Assembly (NCBI GenBank): GCA_964533735.1
Contig: CAZHMD010000001.1
Coordinates: forward strand, 124,001 to 188,000
DNA from: UBA6107 sp964533735
GTDB lineage: Bacteria; Chloroflexota; Anaerolineae; Anaerolineales; Anaerolineaceae
Reading direction: 5' to 3'
DNA length: 64,000 nucleotides
The notes under the pieces: generated by a model
The model's input: the letters and a program-made list of their open reading frames with translations, nothing else
Database searches by the model: none
What the model was told of the DNA's origin: nothing
Shown here: positions 16,730 through 26,059 of the stretch, in pieces
Numbering within the stretch: the first letter of the stretch is position 1
How the letters are laid out: every line of letters begins with the position of its first letter
Made by a program: the position numbers and the translations under genes

Positions 16730-17962
16730 ATGACTTACTCAATTGATGTCGAAACGATTCGAAAAGATTTTCCAATACTAAAAAGAGAAATCCATCCTGG
16801 ATTTCCCTTGGTGTATCTGGATTCCACAGCCACCACTCAAAAACCTGAGTATGTACTAGCTGCGATAGATGATTATTACCGCTTACACAACGCGAATATT
16901 CATCGCGGGGTTCACACTCTTGCTGAAGAAGCTACCGCGTTGTACGAAGATTCAAGAGCGAAAATAGCACAATTCATCCATGCTAAAAAATCGTGTGAGG
17001 TGATCTACACTCGCAGCGCAACTGAATCGATTAACCTAGTAGCTCAATCCTGGGGGCGTAACAATCTTAATACAGACGATACGATCATTCTCACAGAAAT
17101 GGAACATCATTCCAATCTTGTTCCCTGGCAGATGTTAGCAACGGAACTAAACCTTAAACTTGAATTTATCCCTATTGATGACAATGGTATTTTGGATCTG
17201 GATGTTTATACAAAATTATTGGAAAAGAATCCCAAGTTGGTGGCATTCACGCATATGTCCAACGTTTTAGGGACAATTAACCCGGCAAAAAAGATTATTG
17301 CCGAGGCCAAAGCTGCAGGTGCGGTTACGTTGGTAGATGGAGCTCAATCTGTTCCACACTTTCCGGTATCCGTTGTTGATTTGGATGCTGATTTCATCGC
17401 ATTTTCTGCCCACAAGATGCTCGGGCCTACAGGGATTGGGGTGTTATGGGGGCGCGAAGAATTGTTAGAAAATATGCCTCCGTACCAAGGCGGCGGGGAT
17501 ATGATCAAGAAGGTTTTCCTGCGCTCTTTCGTGGCAAATGAAATTCCGTATAAATTTGAGGCTGGCACACCAGCCATCGCCGAGGTGGTGGGGTTTGGCG
17601 CTGCCATTGATTACCTGGAAGCGATCGGAATGGACAAGATCGCATTATATGAAAAAGAAATCGTCAATTATGCGCTGAAATCCCTGGCTGCAATCGATGG
17701 CTTGGAGATACTTGGAGAAAAGCAAGGTAACCGGGGTGGTGTGGTCTCTTTCACACTCAAGGGAATCCACCCGCATGATATTGCGCAAGTTCTAGATCAA
17801 GACGGCGTGGCTATTAGAGCCGGACACCATTGCGCTATGCCGCTGCATGACCGCTATAATATTCCTGCTTCCTCGAGAGCTAGTTTTTACGTTTATAGTA
17901 CATTTGAAGAAGTAGATATTTTGGTTCAGGCAATCCATAAAACGATACGGATGTTCAATTAA
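16730..17962 (+). CDS. sufS: Cysteine desulfurase SufS
   Basis: 410 residues, PLP-dependent. It has YLDSTATTQKP, HRGVHTLAEEAT, the PLP lysine in SAHKMLGPTGIGVLWG, and the catalytic cysteine in RAGHHCAMPLH near the C terminus, as in type II (SufS/CsdA) desulfurases. It takes sulfur from cysteine as a persulfide and hands it to SufU. The stop overlaps the sufU start as TAATG. Confidence 0.97.
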   Translation: MTYSIDVETIRKDFPILKREIHPGFPLVYLDSTATTQKPEYVLAAIDDYYRLHNANIHRGVHTLAEEATALYEDSRAKIAQFIHAKKSCEVIYTRSATESINLVAQSWGRNNLNTDDTIILTEMEHHSNLVPWQMLATELNLKLEFIPIDDNGILDLDVYTKLLEKNPKLVAFTHMSNVLGTINPAKKIIAEAKAAGAVTLVDGAQSVPHFPVSVVDLDADFIAFSAHKMLGPTGIGVLWGREELLENMPPYQGGGDMIKKVFLRSFVANEIPYKFEAGTPAIAEVVGFGAAIDYLEAIGMDKIALYEKEIVNYALKSLAAIDGLEILGEKQGNRGGVVSFTLKGIHPHDIAQVLDQDGVAIRAGHHCAMPLHDRYNIPASSRASFYVYSTFEEVDILVQAIHKTIRMFN

Positions 17963-18363
17963 TGGATGATCTATACCGGGAAGTCATTATCGAGCATTAC
18001 AAAAATCCAGGGTATCGTGGATCTTTGGATCCGCACGATATTTCATTCGAAGATGAAAATCCACTCTGCGGTGATCAAATAAAAATAGATTTGCGCGTAG
18101 ATGAAAGCGGGAAGATCACAGAAGCAGCCTTTGACGGACACGGCTGTGCCATCTCTCAAGCATCAGCCGACCTTTTACTTGAATCGGTTATCGGGAAATC
18201 AATCGAAGAAATTAAAAAGTTGAATAAATCTGATATTCTGGAAATGCTAGGGATTGAACTGGGTCCTGTGCGACTCAAATGCGCACTTCTTCCTTTGAAA
18301 ATCCTGAAGGCAGGGATTTACGGATTGGGAGAAGCAACTGACGACCTGGTGGGAGAGGAGTAA
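17962..18363 (+). CDS. sufU: Fe-S assembly sulfurtransferase SufU
   Basis: 133 residues with three conserved cysteines, in NPLCGDQI, GHGCAISQAS and RLKCALLPL. The spacing between the second and third Cys is the longer SufU type rather than IscU. SufU binds zinc through these residues and accepts persulfide sulfur from SufS. Its start codon overlaps the sufS stop by one base, so the two partners are translationally coupled. Confidence 0.95.
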   Translation: MDDLYREVIIEHYKNPGYRGSLDPHDISFEDENPLCGDQIKIDLRVDESGKITEAAFDGHGCAISQASADLLLESVIGKSIEEIKKLNKSDILEMLGIELGPVRLKCALLPLKILKAGIYGLGEATDDLVGEE

Positions 18364-18372
18364 TAGATTATT

Positions 18373-18699
18373 ATGGACGGGGAACAGTACAAATTCTACC
18401 GAATTGCAAATGTTAATGATATGCCTGAGGGGGAACGGTTGATTTTTGAGATCAACGGACTGGCAATTGTCTTGTTTAATGTTAATGGGGAGTTTTTGGC
18501 AACTGGTGACTTGTGCTCCCATGACGAAGGTCCCATAGGCGACGGCGAACTTGATGGAGATGTCATCATTTGTCCGCGTCATGGTGCTAGGTTTGATGTG
18601 CATACCGGAAAAGCGCTCTCCTTACCGGCGGTAACCGGAATTCCGGTCTACCCGGTTCAAGTGATTGATAATTACATTGAAGTTGGGGTTCCGCAATAA
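18373..18699 (+). CDS. Rieske-type [2Fe-2S] ferredoxin
   Basis: 108 residues with both Rieske ligand boxes, Cys-Ser-His (DLCSHDEGPIGDGEL) and Cys-Pro-Arg-His (IICPRHGARFDVHTG). It resembles the ferredoxin subunits of non-heme iron dioxygenases, which often occur as the last gene of suf operons in other phyla. It may supply electrons for cluster assembly or simply be a client. It is nine bases after sufU and followed by a strong terminator. Confidence 0.92.
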   Translation: MDGEQYKFYRIANVNDMPEGERLIFEINGLAIVLFNVNGEFLATGDLCSHDEGPIGDGELDGDVIICPRHGARFDVHTGKALSLPAVTGIPVYPVQVIDNYIEVGVPQ

Positions 18700-18724
18700 A
18701 AAAGCGCCATAAGGCGCTTTTTTT
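18698..18724. terminator. Terminator at the end of the suf operon
   Basis: AAAAAAGCGCC and GGCGCTTTTTT pair around an ATAA loop, ending in a run of seven T. The A run on the other side lets it also serve the convergent PIG-L gene. Confidence 0.92.
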
Positions 18725-18739
18725 ACTGAATTTAATTGA

Positions 18740-19381
18740 TTATCCAAAAGAACCGATCACCCTTAATATATCAAACCCTTCAGCATATTTGCGTTCAGCC
18801 AGGGCTCCGTGACGTAAAAGGGTGGCTCTGGTCACTTCGGAATCAAAATAATACTTGGAATCATATGTGTGATAGGCTGCGAGGGCAGAAAGTTTCTTTT
18901 TAACATCATTTTCGTCAACTTCCACCAGAAAGTTGGGAAAGAAACCATAACTACTGCGGATAACATCAAATCCCAGTACACTCGTCCCTCTAAAAGCACG
19001 CAGTGCTTCTTCAGTGACAGTGGCATGGTCCTGGTGAATATCGGCCTTGGTGTGAACAAAAACAACGTCCGGATGGTACTCGTTATTGAGTGAGATCAAG
19101 AATTCCAGTATCTCCTGGCGAAAGTGCGGAAATCGACGTGTCTCAAAATCCTTAACAACAACGTTTTCGCGGCTGACCCCCAGGATCTCCATACTCTTGT
19201 AGTGTTCGTGCACAACATTCTTTAGGGATGGATTCTTTTGATTATCCGATAAAGTAACGCATTTTACGGAGGTTTTGCCTGCAATGTGCGCAATGAGAGC
19301 TCCACAGCCAATTTCAATATCATCAGGATGAGCCCCCAGGAAGCAAATTCTCTTTCCGGAAAATGTCATATCATGATTCAT
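18740..19381 (-). CDS. PIG-L/LmbE-family deacetylase
   Basis: About 213 residues. It has the zinc-binding AHPDDIE motif near the N terminus and the second metal motif H-Q-D-H (ADIHQDHATV). Enzymes of this family remove N-acetyl groups from amino sugars such as GlcNAc linked to a lipid, inositol or malate. Start choice is open: a GTG directly after the methyltransferase stop, ATG 19381 behind AGGTG, or a later ATG. It is co-transcribed with the upstream methyltransferase, which hints at modification of a glycoconjugate or small glycoside. Confidence 0.88.
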   Translation of the reverse strand: MNHDMTFSGKRICFLGAHPDDIEIGCGALIAHIAGKTSVKCVTLSDNQKNPSLKNVVHEHYKSMEILGVSRENVVVKDFETRRFPHFRQEILEFLISLNNEYHPDVVFVHTKADIHQDHATVTEEALRAFRGTSVLGFDVIRSSYGFFPNFLVEVDENDVKKKLSALAAYHTYDSKYYFDSEVTRATLLRHGALAERKYAEGFDILRVIGSFG

Positions 19382-19387
19382 AAGCAC

Positions 19388-20188
19388 CTATTTTGTCGCG
19401 AGGATTCCACCAACAACTTTTGTCATAACCAATTCACCATTGATCTTTATTCTTTTTTCCGTTACCGCAGTGATTTGCTGCATAATCTTCTCAAAATCAT
19501 CCTTACTCTTGAAAAAAGCTCCCCAAAGCTTTCGGTCTTCAGACATGGATGCTCGCGTATAAGCAAGAAATGGTTCAACTGAATCAAAGTGGAGCGGATT
19601 TTCAAAAATATGCAATTCCACATGAGAATAAAGGGATTTTATTGTCGACAGTAATTCCGTGGAGTACCGCGAACTACCAGGCATGGGGGGAATCTCTTTT
19701 TGCGTTGCTTCGCGGATGATGTCGTAGAACAGCTGTTTGTTATGAGGCATTGGACCTGTGGTAAACAAACGACCGCCCGTTTTCGTTACACGATGAATTT
19801 CACCAATAGTGAATGGAAAATTTTCTGCGTAATAAATTGCGAAACAGCAGGAGACAAAATCAAAAGAATCATTGGAGAAAGAAAATGGTTTGTTGAAATC
19901 AAGGAAACCAAATTTTAGGTTGGCTTCGCGTTTTTTGTTTTCAGCGATTGCCTGGTCAAGCAGATCCTGTGAAACATCCCCTCCGGTGATACTGGCATTG
20001 CCGTGTAAATAGTCAAAATATGAAAAGCATTGTTTACCGGAACCGCAGCCTACATCCAAAATCACATTTCCAGGCTGAAGTTTTATCAGATCCAGCATCC
20101 AGGAGTCGATATTACGAGCGCCAAATTTACTGTGAATATCAATTCTCACAGCCAGGTCCTTTGTAGTCTCTTGAAAATCAATCTTCAT
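19388..20188 (-). CDS. Class I SAM-dependent methyltransferase
   Basis: 266 residues with the Rossmann-type motif I (VILDVGCGSGKQ), an acidic residue at the end of strand 2 (GGDVSQDL), and the motif IV region FDFVSCCFAIYYAENF. The substrate is not evident. It shares a transcript with the PIG-L deacetylase and starts behind a good GAGGGA ribosome site. A UbiE-like small-molecule or glycan methylase is the broad class. Confidence 0.87.
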   Translation of the reverse strand: MKIDFQETTKDLAVRIDIHSKFGARNIDSWMLDLIKLQPGNVILDVGCGSGKQCFSYFDYLHGNASITGGDVSQDLLDQAIAENKKREANLKFGFLDFNKPFSFSNDSFDFVSCCFAIYYAENFPFTIGEIHRVTKTGGRLFTTGPMPHNKQLFYDIIREATQKEIPPMPGSSRYSTELLSTIKSLYSHVELHIFENPLHFDSVEPFLAYTRASMSEDRKLWGAFFKSKDDFEKIMQQITAVTEKRIKINGELVMTKVVGGILATK

Positions 20189-20217
20189 TAGTTCCCTCTA
20201 TATTGAAAGTTTAATTA

Positions 20218-20245
20218 AGTATAAATGGTGCAGGTGATAAGTCAA
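20218..20245 (-). promoter_or_regulatory. Promoter of the methyltransferase-PIG-L pair
   Basis: On the minus strand TTGACT (20240-20245) and TATACT (20218-20223) have a 16-base spacer, about 30 bases before the methyltransferase ATG. It shows that this pair is a separate unit from the hyp genes just upstream. Confidence 0.72.
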
Positions 20246-20250
20246 GTTGG

Positions 20251-21315
20251 CTAGCAGATTCGCGGAAGCATTTCCCCAGCCATAACATCCAATACACGAT
20301 TGGAACCAATTCTCGTCTTGAGTAACACCAGGTTATTAGGTTCCGCATTTACTGTCCCGATCCGAGCTGCGTTTACGCCATATTGGTGAGCCCTCATGAT
20401 GGATAATGCCTGTTCGGCAAATTGTGCAGGCAGGATGACGATGACTTTTCCCTCGTTGGCCACATAAAGTGGGTCGAACCCCAAAATTTCGCAGGCTGCG
20501 CCAACAGATTTGCCAATGGGGATTTCCGTTTCTTCAATTGTGATATTTACTCTACTTTGACTGGCAATCTCATTTAATGTTGTTGCCAGCCCGCCTCGGG
20601 TTGGATCCCGTAGAACGTGAATGACCGGAATTCCGTATGTGAGCGCTTTGATTAACGAGTTCAAGGGGGCAACATCGGATAGTATCTTCGTCTCAAAACC
20701 GAGTTCACCTCTTGCAGATATGACGGCTATTCCATGATCCCCTAACGTCCCGGAGACTAAAACGGCATCTCCAGGCTGCGCGTTTGCTCCATGGATCGAT
20801 AATTGATCTGAAATAAAGCCAATCCCGGTTGTAGAGATAAAAAGCCCGTCCGCTTTACCTTTCTCAACAACCTTAGTATCTCCAGCGGCAACGTAAATGC
20901 CAGCCTCTTTTGCGGCTATGGACATGGACTTGACGACTTTTTCAAGTTCAGAGACTGCAAAGCCTTCTTCAATAATAAAACTGGCCGTTATGCAAATCGG
21001 TATAGCACCAGACATTGCCACATCATTCACCGTTCCACAAACTGCGAGGCGTCCGATGTCACCCCCGGGAAAAAAGAGAGGTGAGACAATGTGAGCATCG
21101 GTGCTGATTGCCAGTTTTTTTCCACTCTTGGTTAAGATTTCTGCAAAATCATTATTGGCATTTAAGACGGGATTCGAAAAATAAGGCTGAAATACTTTCT
21201 TGATCAACTCCTGGGTCATTCTTCCGCCAGAACCATGCCCCATTACGATCTGGTCCTGGTGAACGAGAGGTAGAGCGCAAACTGGTCCCTCAAATGAGGG
21301 GATTTCGGTAACCAT
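20251..21315 (-). CDS. hypE: Hydrogenase maturation protein HypE
   Basis: About 354 residues, an AIR-synthase-like ATPase ending in the diagnostic Pro-Arg-Ile-Cys. The terminal cysteine receives a carbamoyl group from HypF and is dehydrated to a thiocyanate, the source of the cyanide ligands of [NiFe] hydrogenases. Early motifs include VMGHGSGGRMTQELI. The start is ATG 21315, behind a GAGGAA ribosome site and two bases after the hypD stop; a longer frame from 21363 would overlap hypD and lacks support. It is the last hyp gene and no clear hairpin terminator follows. Confidence 0.95.
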   Translation of the reverse strand: MVTEIPSFEGPVCALPLVHQDQIVMGHGSGGRMTQELIKKVFQPYFSNPVLNANNDFAEILTKSGKKLAISTDAHIVSPLFFPGGDIGRLAVCGTVNDVAMSGAIPICITASFIIEEGFAVSELEKVVKSMSIAAKEAGIYVAAGDTKVVEKGKADGLFISTTGIGFISDQLSIHGANAQPGDAVLVSGTLGDHGIAVISARGELGFETKILSDVAPLNSLIKALTYGIPVIHVLRDPTRGGLATTLNEIASQSRVNITIEETEIPIGKSVGAACEILGFDPLYVANEGKVIVILPAQFAEQALSIMRAHQYGVNAARIGTVNAEPNNLVLLKTRIGSNRVLDVMAGEMLPRIC

Positions 21316-21317
21316 GA

Positions 21318-22415
21318 TTATTTCCTCTTCACATGCTTTGAATAACGATAATAAGCGGAACACGCACCTTCAGAAGAGACCATTGTGGCTCCCAAGGGAT
21401 TCTCTGGTGTACATAAGGTTCCAAATGCCGGACATTCATTGGGCTTGACTCTTCCCTGGAGAACCTGCCCGGAAACACAGATTTCAGACTCTTTTGTGTT
21501 AATATGCCCAATGGAAAACCTGTTCTCTGCATCAAAAGAAGAGAATTCAGGGCGCAATCCCCAACCGCTCAACGGGATCATACCAATCCCACGCCAATTT
21601 CTATCAACATCTTGAAAGACAGATCGAAGAATTTCCTGAGCCGGCAGATTTCCCTGCTCATTTACTACCCGGGTATATGCATTTGTAACCTTGTGTTCGC
21701 CATGTTCCAACTGCTCAACCGTTTGCAGTATACCGTTCACCAAATCTAGCGGTTCGAATCCTGTCACCACGATCGGTATTCTATATTTCTCAGCAATTGG
21801 ATGATATTGGTGGTAGCCCATAACAGCGCAAACGTGTCCGGCGGCCAAAAATCCCTGCACCCGGTTGTTTGGAGATCCAAGTATTGCATGCATCGCTGGT
21901 GGGACTGTTACCTGGGAGACCAAGATGGAGTAATTCTTCAAACCGAGAGAACGCGCTTGAAGAACACTCATGGCATTGACTGGAGCGGTGGTTTCGAACC
22001 CGATAGCGAAGAACACGACTTCCTTATCAGGATTTTGCTGAGCAATCATAACTGCATCCAGTGGAGAATAAACGATCTGTATCTGGCTGCCAGAAGCACG
22101 TAGGGAAAAGAGGTCTTTTGAGGAGCCGGGAACCCGCAACATATCTCCGAAGGAACAAAAAATTACATTCGGCAGGGAAGCAATCGCATGTGCTTTGTCA
22201 ATCAGCTCCAGGGATGTAACACACACCGGGCATCCCGGGCCATGCACAAGTTCAATCGATGGAGGTAGCAGTTGATCCAATCCATGCTGCATGATCGAAT
22301 GCGTTTGCCCACCGCAAATCTCCATAATGACCCAGTGGTGCTTGGTAATCTTGTGGAGTTGCTCGAGAGCTTGTTTTACGACGCCAGCGTCGCGAAATTC
22401 ATCCAGGTATTTCAT
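21318..22415 (-). CDS. hypD: Hydrogenase maturation protein HypD
   Basis: 365 residues. It has MEICGGQTHSI with the conserved cysteine, HGPGCPVCVT, GFETTAPV, and the C-terminal cysteine-rich part (C-x-A-F-G-T-L-C, EGACSAYYRY) that binds a [4Fe-4S] cluster. With HypC it assembles the Fe(CN)2CO unit. It sits six bases after hypC and is directly followed by hypE. Confidence 0.97.
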   Translation of the reverse strand: MKYLDEFRDAGVVKQALEQLHKITKHHWVIMEICGGQTHSIMQHGLDQLLPPSIELVHGPGCPVCVTSLELIDKAHAIASLPNVIFCSFGDMLRVPGSSKDLFSLRASGSQIQIVYSPLDAVMIAQQNPDKEVVFFAIGFETTAPVNAMSVLQARSLGLKNYSILVSQVTVPPAMHAILGSPNNRVQGFLAAGHVCAVMGYHQYHPIAEKYRIPIVVTGFEPLDLVNGILQTVEQLEHGEHKVTNAYTRVVNEQGNLPAQEILRSVFQDVDRNWRGIGMIPLSGWGLRPEFSSFDAENRFSIGHINTKESEICVSGQVLQGRVKPNECPAFGTLCTPENPLGATMVSSEGACSAYYRYSKHVKRK

Positions 22416-22421
22416 GGCGTT

Positions 22422-22685
22422 CTAATCACTCACTGGCGAATCGGGATAGAATTCCGCCTCGATCATGTCGAGTTCTTTGAAGGCATCCAATGTGGCATTC
22501 GCCTCTTCTTCACTAAGCACACTTAATGCGAAACCTGCATGAACGATCACATAATTACCGATGTCAGCTTCGGGGACTGCTTCAAGACACACTTCGCGGA
22601 TCACGCCGCCAAAATCAACCTTCCCCATTTTAGCTGCCTGGGAAGTATATTGCTCGATTATTTTACCTGGAACAGCAAGACACAT
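22422..22685 (-). CDS. hypC: Hydrogenase maturation chaperone HypC
   Basis: 87 residues beginning MCLAVPGKI, where the cysteine at position 2 carries the iron centre. The VDFGGVIREVCLEAVPEADIG region is typical. HypC shuttles between HypD and the hydrogenase large-subunit precursor. It lies between hypF and hypD with gaps of 12 and 6 bases. Confidence 0.97.
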   Translation of the reverse strand: MCLAVPGKIIEQYTSQAAKMGKVDFGGVIREVCLEAVPEADIGNYVIVHAGFALSVLSEEEANATLDAFKELDMIEAEFYPDSPVSD

Positions 22686-22697
22686 AATTTACCTCTA

Positions 22698-24971
22698 TTA
22701 GGACTGTAGAGTTGAGGACACCATTAATTGACCTAAAGAAATTCCGCCGTCATTTGAAGGAACCTGGTTATGGATGAGCACCAAAAATCCGTTTTCTTCC
22801 AATAAGGGTTTTGTCTTTTGCAGAAGTGTTATGTTCTGCCAAACTCCGCCTGATAGTGCAACGGTATTAACTCCGGTGTTCTTCTGGATATCCAGGCTGG
22901 CATCAAGACAAATTTGAGCAATTGTGTTATGGAATTTCGCAGAAATGATACTCTTATTTTCTTTTCTTCGCCAGTCCTCAACGATTTCTCTTATGATGAA
23001 GCGTGTATTAATCACACCGTCTTCAAATGCATAGGTATAGACACCTTTTTCAGCCATATCACAGCAGTTTTCAAGGTCTATGGCTGCCTGGGCTTCATAA
23101 GTGACAGATTGCCTGGTACCAATGATCGACGACACTGCGTCAAAAAGCCGTCCCATGCTGGAGGTGAGAGGACTATTTACACTGTGTGCGATTTGAGATT
23201 GGATGAGGCTAAGGTTTTCTTGAGTGAATTGAGTCACCGGAGGGAGATCATCTTCCAGGTCAATGCCAGAATATGCGAGGTAAGACAGAGCAATTTTTGC
23301 GGGCTGGCGTATGGATGAATCTCCACCCGGCAGGGGAACGGACGCAAGGTGATAAGGACGGGAGAACCCGGCATAATTGCCCAGCAAGAATTCTCCACCC
23401 CAAATAGAGCCATCCGACCCAAAACCTGTACCATCCAGGATAATGCCGATAACAGGTTCTGTTGAATCCCAATGGTTATCGACCAGGCACGCGGACAAGT
23501 GGGCATGGTGATGTTGCACCTTGATCAATGGCAGACCTTCATGTTCGGCCCTCCTGGTGGCGTACGTGGAAGACAAATAATCCGTGTGTAGATCAGACGC
23601 TAGGAGTTCGGGTTTAATGCGGAAGAGACGCTGGAAGTGCTCAATTCCGGATTCGAACGCAGTCAAAGTCTCATAATTTTCAAGATCTCCAATATGATGG
23701 CTAACAAAGGCATAATTCTCTTTGGAAATGGCAAAAGTGTTCTTTAGTTCAGCACCGACGGCGAGCGTTTCAGGGATATTGCCAGGCAATAGAATCGGAT
23801 TTGGAGCATACCCCCGTGATCTGCGAATTGGATAGGGACTTTCTTTAAAGATACGGACGACTGAATCATCGACGCGGGTGTGAATTTGTCGGTCATGGGT
23901 GAGAAAGCCATCAACCAGGGTTGATAGACGGTTTAAAGCATCTTCATCTTCATGTGCAATGGGCTCTTCGGAAATGTTTCCACTCGTCATCACAAGGACT
24001 TCAGGAAAATCAGGATCAGGTTCAAGAAGCAGCAAGTGCATTGGAGTATATGGCAGCATAAAACCGAGATGATTCTGATTTGGAGCGAGTATTTCCGGCA
24101 GACTGCAGTCTTGATTCTTTTTTAACAACACAATCGGATGTTGATGAGAATCTAGCAGTTGAGATTCCGCAGGTGATATTTTACAGAATTTTGAGATTAT
24201 GGATTCATTGAATGAAATTAAGGCGAGCGGTTTTTCTGATCGGTGCTTTCTACTGATCATACTCTCGACAGCATTTTGATTTTTTGCGTCACACGCGATA
24301 TGGTACCCCCCCAATCCTTTGATAGCAATTATTTTGCCGTTTTTAAGGCTTTCGCGGGCTTGGGTAAGAGCGTTTTCCTGGTAATAGGCAGGCCCGTTCG
24401 TAAGATGAAAAGTGAGATTTGGCCCACAGCGCGGACAGGCAATGGGTTGTGCGTGAAACCGGCGGTCTGCAGGATTGCCATATTCCTCCCGGCATTCCGG
24501 GCAGAGGTCAAACTCTGTCATGGTTGTGTTGGGGCGATCATAAGGAATATCGGTGATGATAGTAAAACGTGGTCCGCAATTGGTGCAATTGATAAATGGG
24601 TAACGAAATCGGCGATCCTGCGGGTCAAATAATTCCCTCTGGCAATCCTTGCAGATGGAGATATCTGGCGAAATTAACAGAAAATCGTCTGGATTGGATT
24701 GACTTTTCAGAATTTCAAATCCCGAAGGGAGTTTTATTTCAATTGGAAATGACTCGAAATATTCAATGCGGGCTAGTGCCGGTGGGTGGTAACGAAGTTG
24801 ATCGAGGAATTTTTCAAGCGCGCCAGGTTGACCGGATACTTGAATTTCAACACCGCTTGATGTATTCCAGACTTTGCCATCGATTTTGTATTTTTTTGCA
24901 AGCGAATAAACAAAAGGTCGAAACCCGACCCCTTGTACTATTCCTTTGATGCTAATTTGAAGGCTTGTCAA
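22698..24971 (-). CDS. hypF: Carbamoyltransferase HypF
   Basis: About 757 residues. In order: an acylphosphatase domain (KGIVQGVGFRPFVY), paired zinc-finger motifs of C-x2-C type (CKDCQREL, CTNCGPRF, CPECREEYG, CPRCGPN), a YrdC-like domain, and a Kae1-like carbamoyltransferase domain with the metal motif HHHAH. It activates carbamoyl phosphate and loads HypE. The frame is open to a TTG at 25016 that would overlap hypB by 31 bases. A TTG at 24971 with an AGG ribosome site seven bases upstream gives the usual family N terminus and avoids the overlap. The start is therefore uncertain. Confidence 0.94.
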   Translation of the reverse strand: MTSLQISIKGIVQGVGFRPFVYSLAKKYKIDGKVWNTSSGVEIQVSGQPGALEKFLDQLRYHPPALARIEYFESFPIEIKLPSGFEILKSQSNPDDFLLISPDISICKDCQRELFDPQDRRFRYPFINCTNCGPRFTIITDIPYDRPNTTMTEFDLCPECREEYGNPADRRFHAQPIACPRCGPNLTFHLTNGPAYYQENALTQARESLKNGKIIAIKGLGGYHIACDAKNQNAVESMISRKHRSEKPLALISFNESIISKFCKISPAESQLLDSHQHPIVLLKKNQDCSLPEILAPNQNHLGFMLPYTPMHLLLLEPDPDFPEVLVMTSGNISEEPIAHEDEDALNRLSTLVDGFLTHDRQIHTRVDDSVVRIFKESPYPIRRSRGYAPNPILLPGNIPETLAVGAELKNTFAISKENYAFVSHHIGDLENYETLTAFESGIEHFQRLFRIKPELLASDLHTDYLSSTYATRRAEHEGLPLIKVQHHHAHLSACLVDNHWDSTEPVIGIILDGTGFGSDGSIWGGEFLLGNYAGFSRPYHLASVPLPGGDSSIRQPAKIALSYLAYSGIDLEDDLPPVTQFTQENLSLIQSQIAHSVNSPLTSSMGRLFDAVSSIIGTRQSVTYEAQAAIDLENCCDMAEKGVYTYAFEDGVINTRFIIREIVEDWRRKENKSIISAKFHNTIAQICLDASLDIQKNTGVNTVALSGGVWQNITLLQKTKPLLEENGFLVLIHNQVPSNDGGISLGQLMVSSTLQS

Positions 24972-24985
24972 TGGAAAACCTGATA

Positions 24986-25648
24986 TTACTGTGATTTCAA
25001 CTTTAAGGTGAGCCAATCAATCCAGGCGTCGAATCCCTCTCCAGTCCGGCATGATACCGGAAACGTGACCAGTCCTGGATTGAGCAATTCAACGCCTTTT
25101 CGAAAATAATCCATATTGAACTGTACATAAGGTTGTAAATCCAACTTGTTGATTACCAACACTTGTAATCCCCGGTATATATTCGGATACTTGTAGGGTT
25201 TGTCATCACCTTCAGGGACACTGGCAATTAAGAGGTTAATATGAGTGCCGAGATCCCAGGCAGCTGGACAGATAAGATTGCCGACATTCTCAACGATAAC
25301 CAGGTCGAGAGCGTCCAGAGGTAATTGCTTTAAACCATCCGCCATCATGGATGCGTCAAGGTGACAATCTCCTCCGGTATTGATTTGTACCGCAGGCATG
25401 CCAACTGCGTTGATCTTGTCGGCATCAATTGTCACTGGCGCGGTATCGCCTTCGATAACGCCAATTTTCCAGTCCACACGCAGCCTTTTTATTGTTTCCA
25501 GAATAAATGAGGTTTTTCCAGCCCCTGGTGACGCCATGAGGTTGATGCCAAGAACGCCGTGATCTTTAAGATTTTGGCGGTTCATCTCTGCCAGGCGATC
25601 GTTGGTGCTCAGGATCTTTTCAATAACTGGAATTGTTACTGGGCTCAT
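24986..25648 (-). CDS. hypB: Hydrogenase nickel incorporation GTPase HypB
   Basis: 220 residues, a SIMIBI GTPase with P-loop ASPGAGKTS, GDTAP, and NKLDL as the guanine-specificity box. The metal-site stretch NTGGDCHLDASM has the conserved cysteine and histidine that bind nickel. The N-terminal poly-histidine or CxxCGC nickel store seen in some HypB is absent. Its start overlaps the hypA stop by four bases. Confidence 0.96.
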   Translation of the reverse strand: MSPVTIPVIEKILSTNDRLAEMNRQNLKDHGVLGINLMASPGAGKTSFILETIKRLRVDWKIGVIEGDTAPVTIDADKINAVGMPAVQINTGGDCHLDASMMADGLKQLPLDALDLVIVENVGNLICPAAWDLGTHINLLIASVPEGDDKPYKYPNIYRGLQVLVINKLDLQPYVQFNMDYFRKGVELLNPGLVTFPVSCRTGEGFDAWIDWLTLKLKSQ

Positions 25649-26007
25649 TCGTTTTCCTCTGCTTGATGCTCGATTTCGATACTATCAACATAAAATTCTT
25701 CCCCGCTCACGATTGTGGTTTGGTACCCACCGCATAAAGGACAGGGCGTGAGTTCCTCCTCAATCTGGTAGTCCTTATTGCAGCTAGTGCAATGGAGTAT
25801 TGCAGGCAGGCGTTCGAAACTCAGTTTTGAACCTGAACAAATTGTTCCTTCTGCAATCGGATCCCAGTAAAACTGGACGGAATCATCAACGATGGAGGAT
25901 AACCTGCCGATGACAAGATTGACCTGGGTAACCCGAATTGCTTTGGATTTTTCAGCATGCGAACAGGCAATCTCGAGGATGCTTTCTGTTACAGATAGTT
26001 CATGCAT
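25645..26007 (-). CDS. hypA: Hydrogenase nickel chaperone HypA
   Basis: 120 residues starting MHELSVTESI, whose His2 is the nickel ligand. The frame extends to 26037, but the MHELS start is diagnostic. Two C-x2-C motifs (CTSCNK and CPLCGG) form the zinc site. It works with HypB to insert nickel. It is the first of hypA-B-F-C-D-E, so the cluster is complete. Confidence 0.96.
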   Translation of the reverse strand: MHELSVTESILEIACSHAEKSKAIRVTQVNLVIGRLSSIVDDSVQFYWDPIAEGTICSGSKLSFERLPAILHCTSCNKDYQIEEELTPCPLCGGYQTTIVSGEEFYVDSIEIEHQAEENE

Positions 26008-26059
26008 TTGGGGAATTATAATCGAAATCGGACACAAATGGTTGGATTATAAATGCTAT

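Noticed and set aside
21316..21363. Longer HypE start overlapping hypD
   Set aside because: The extra residues are unlike HypE, while ATG 21315 has a good Shine-Dalgarno right after the hypD stop.
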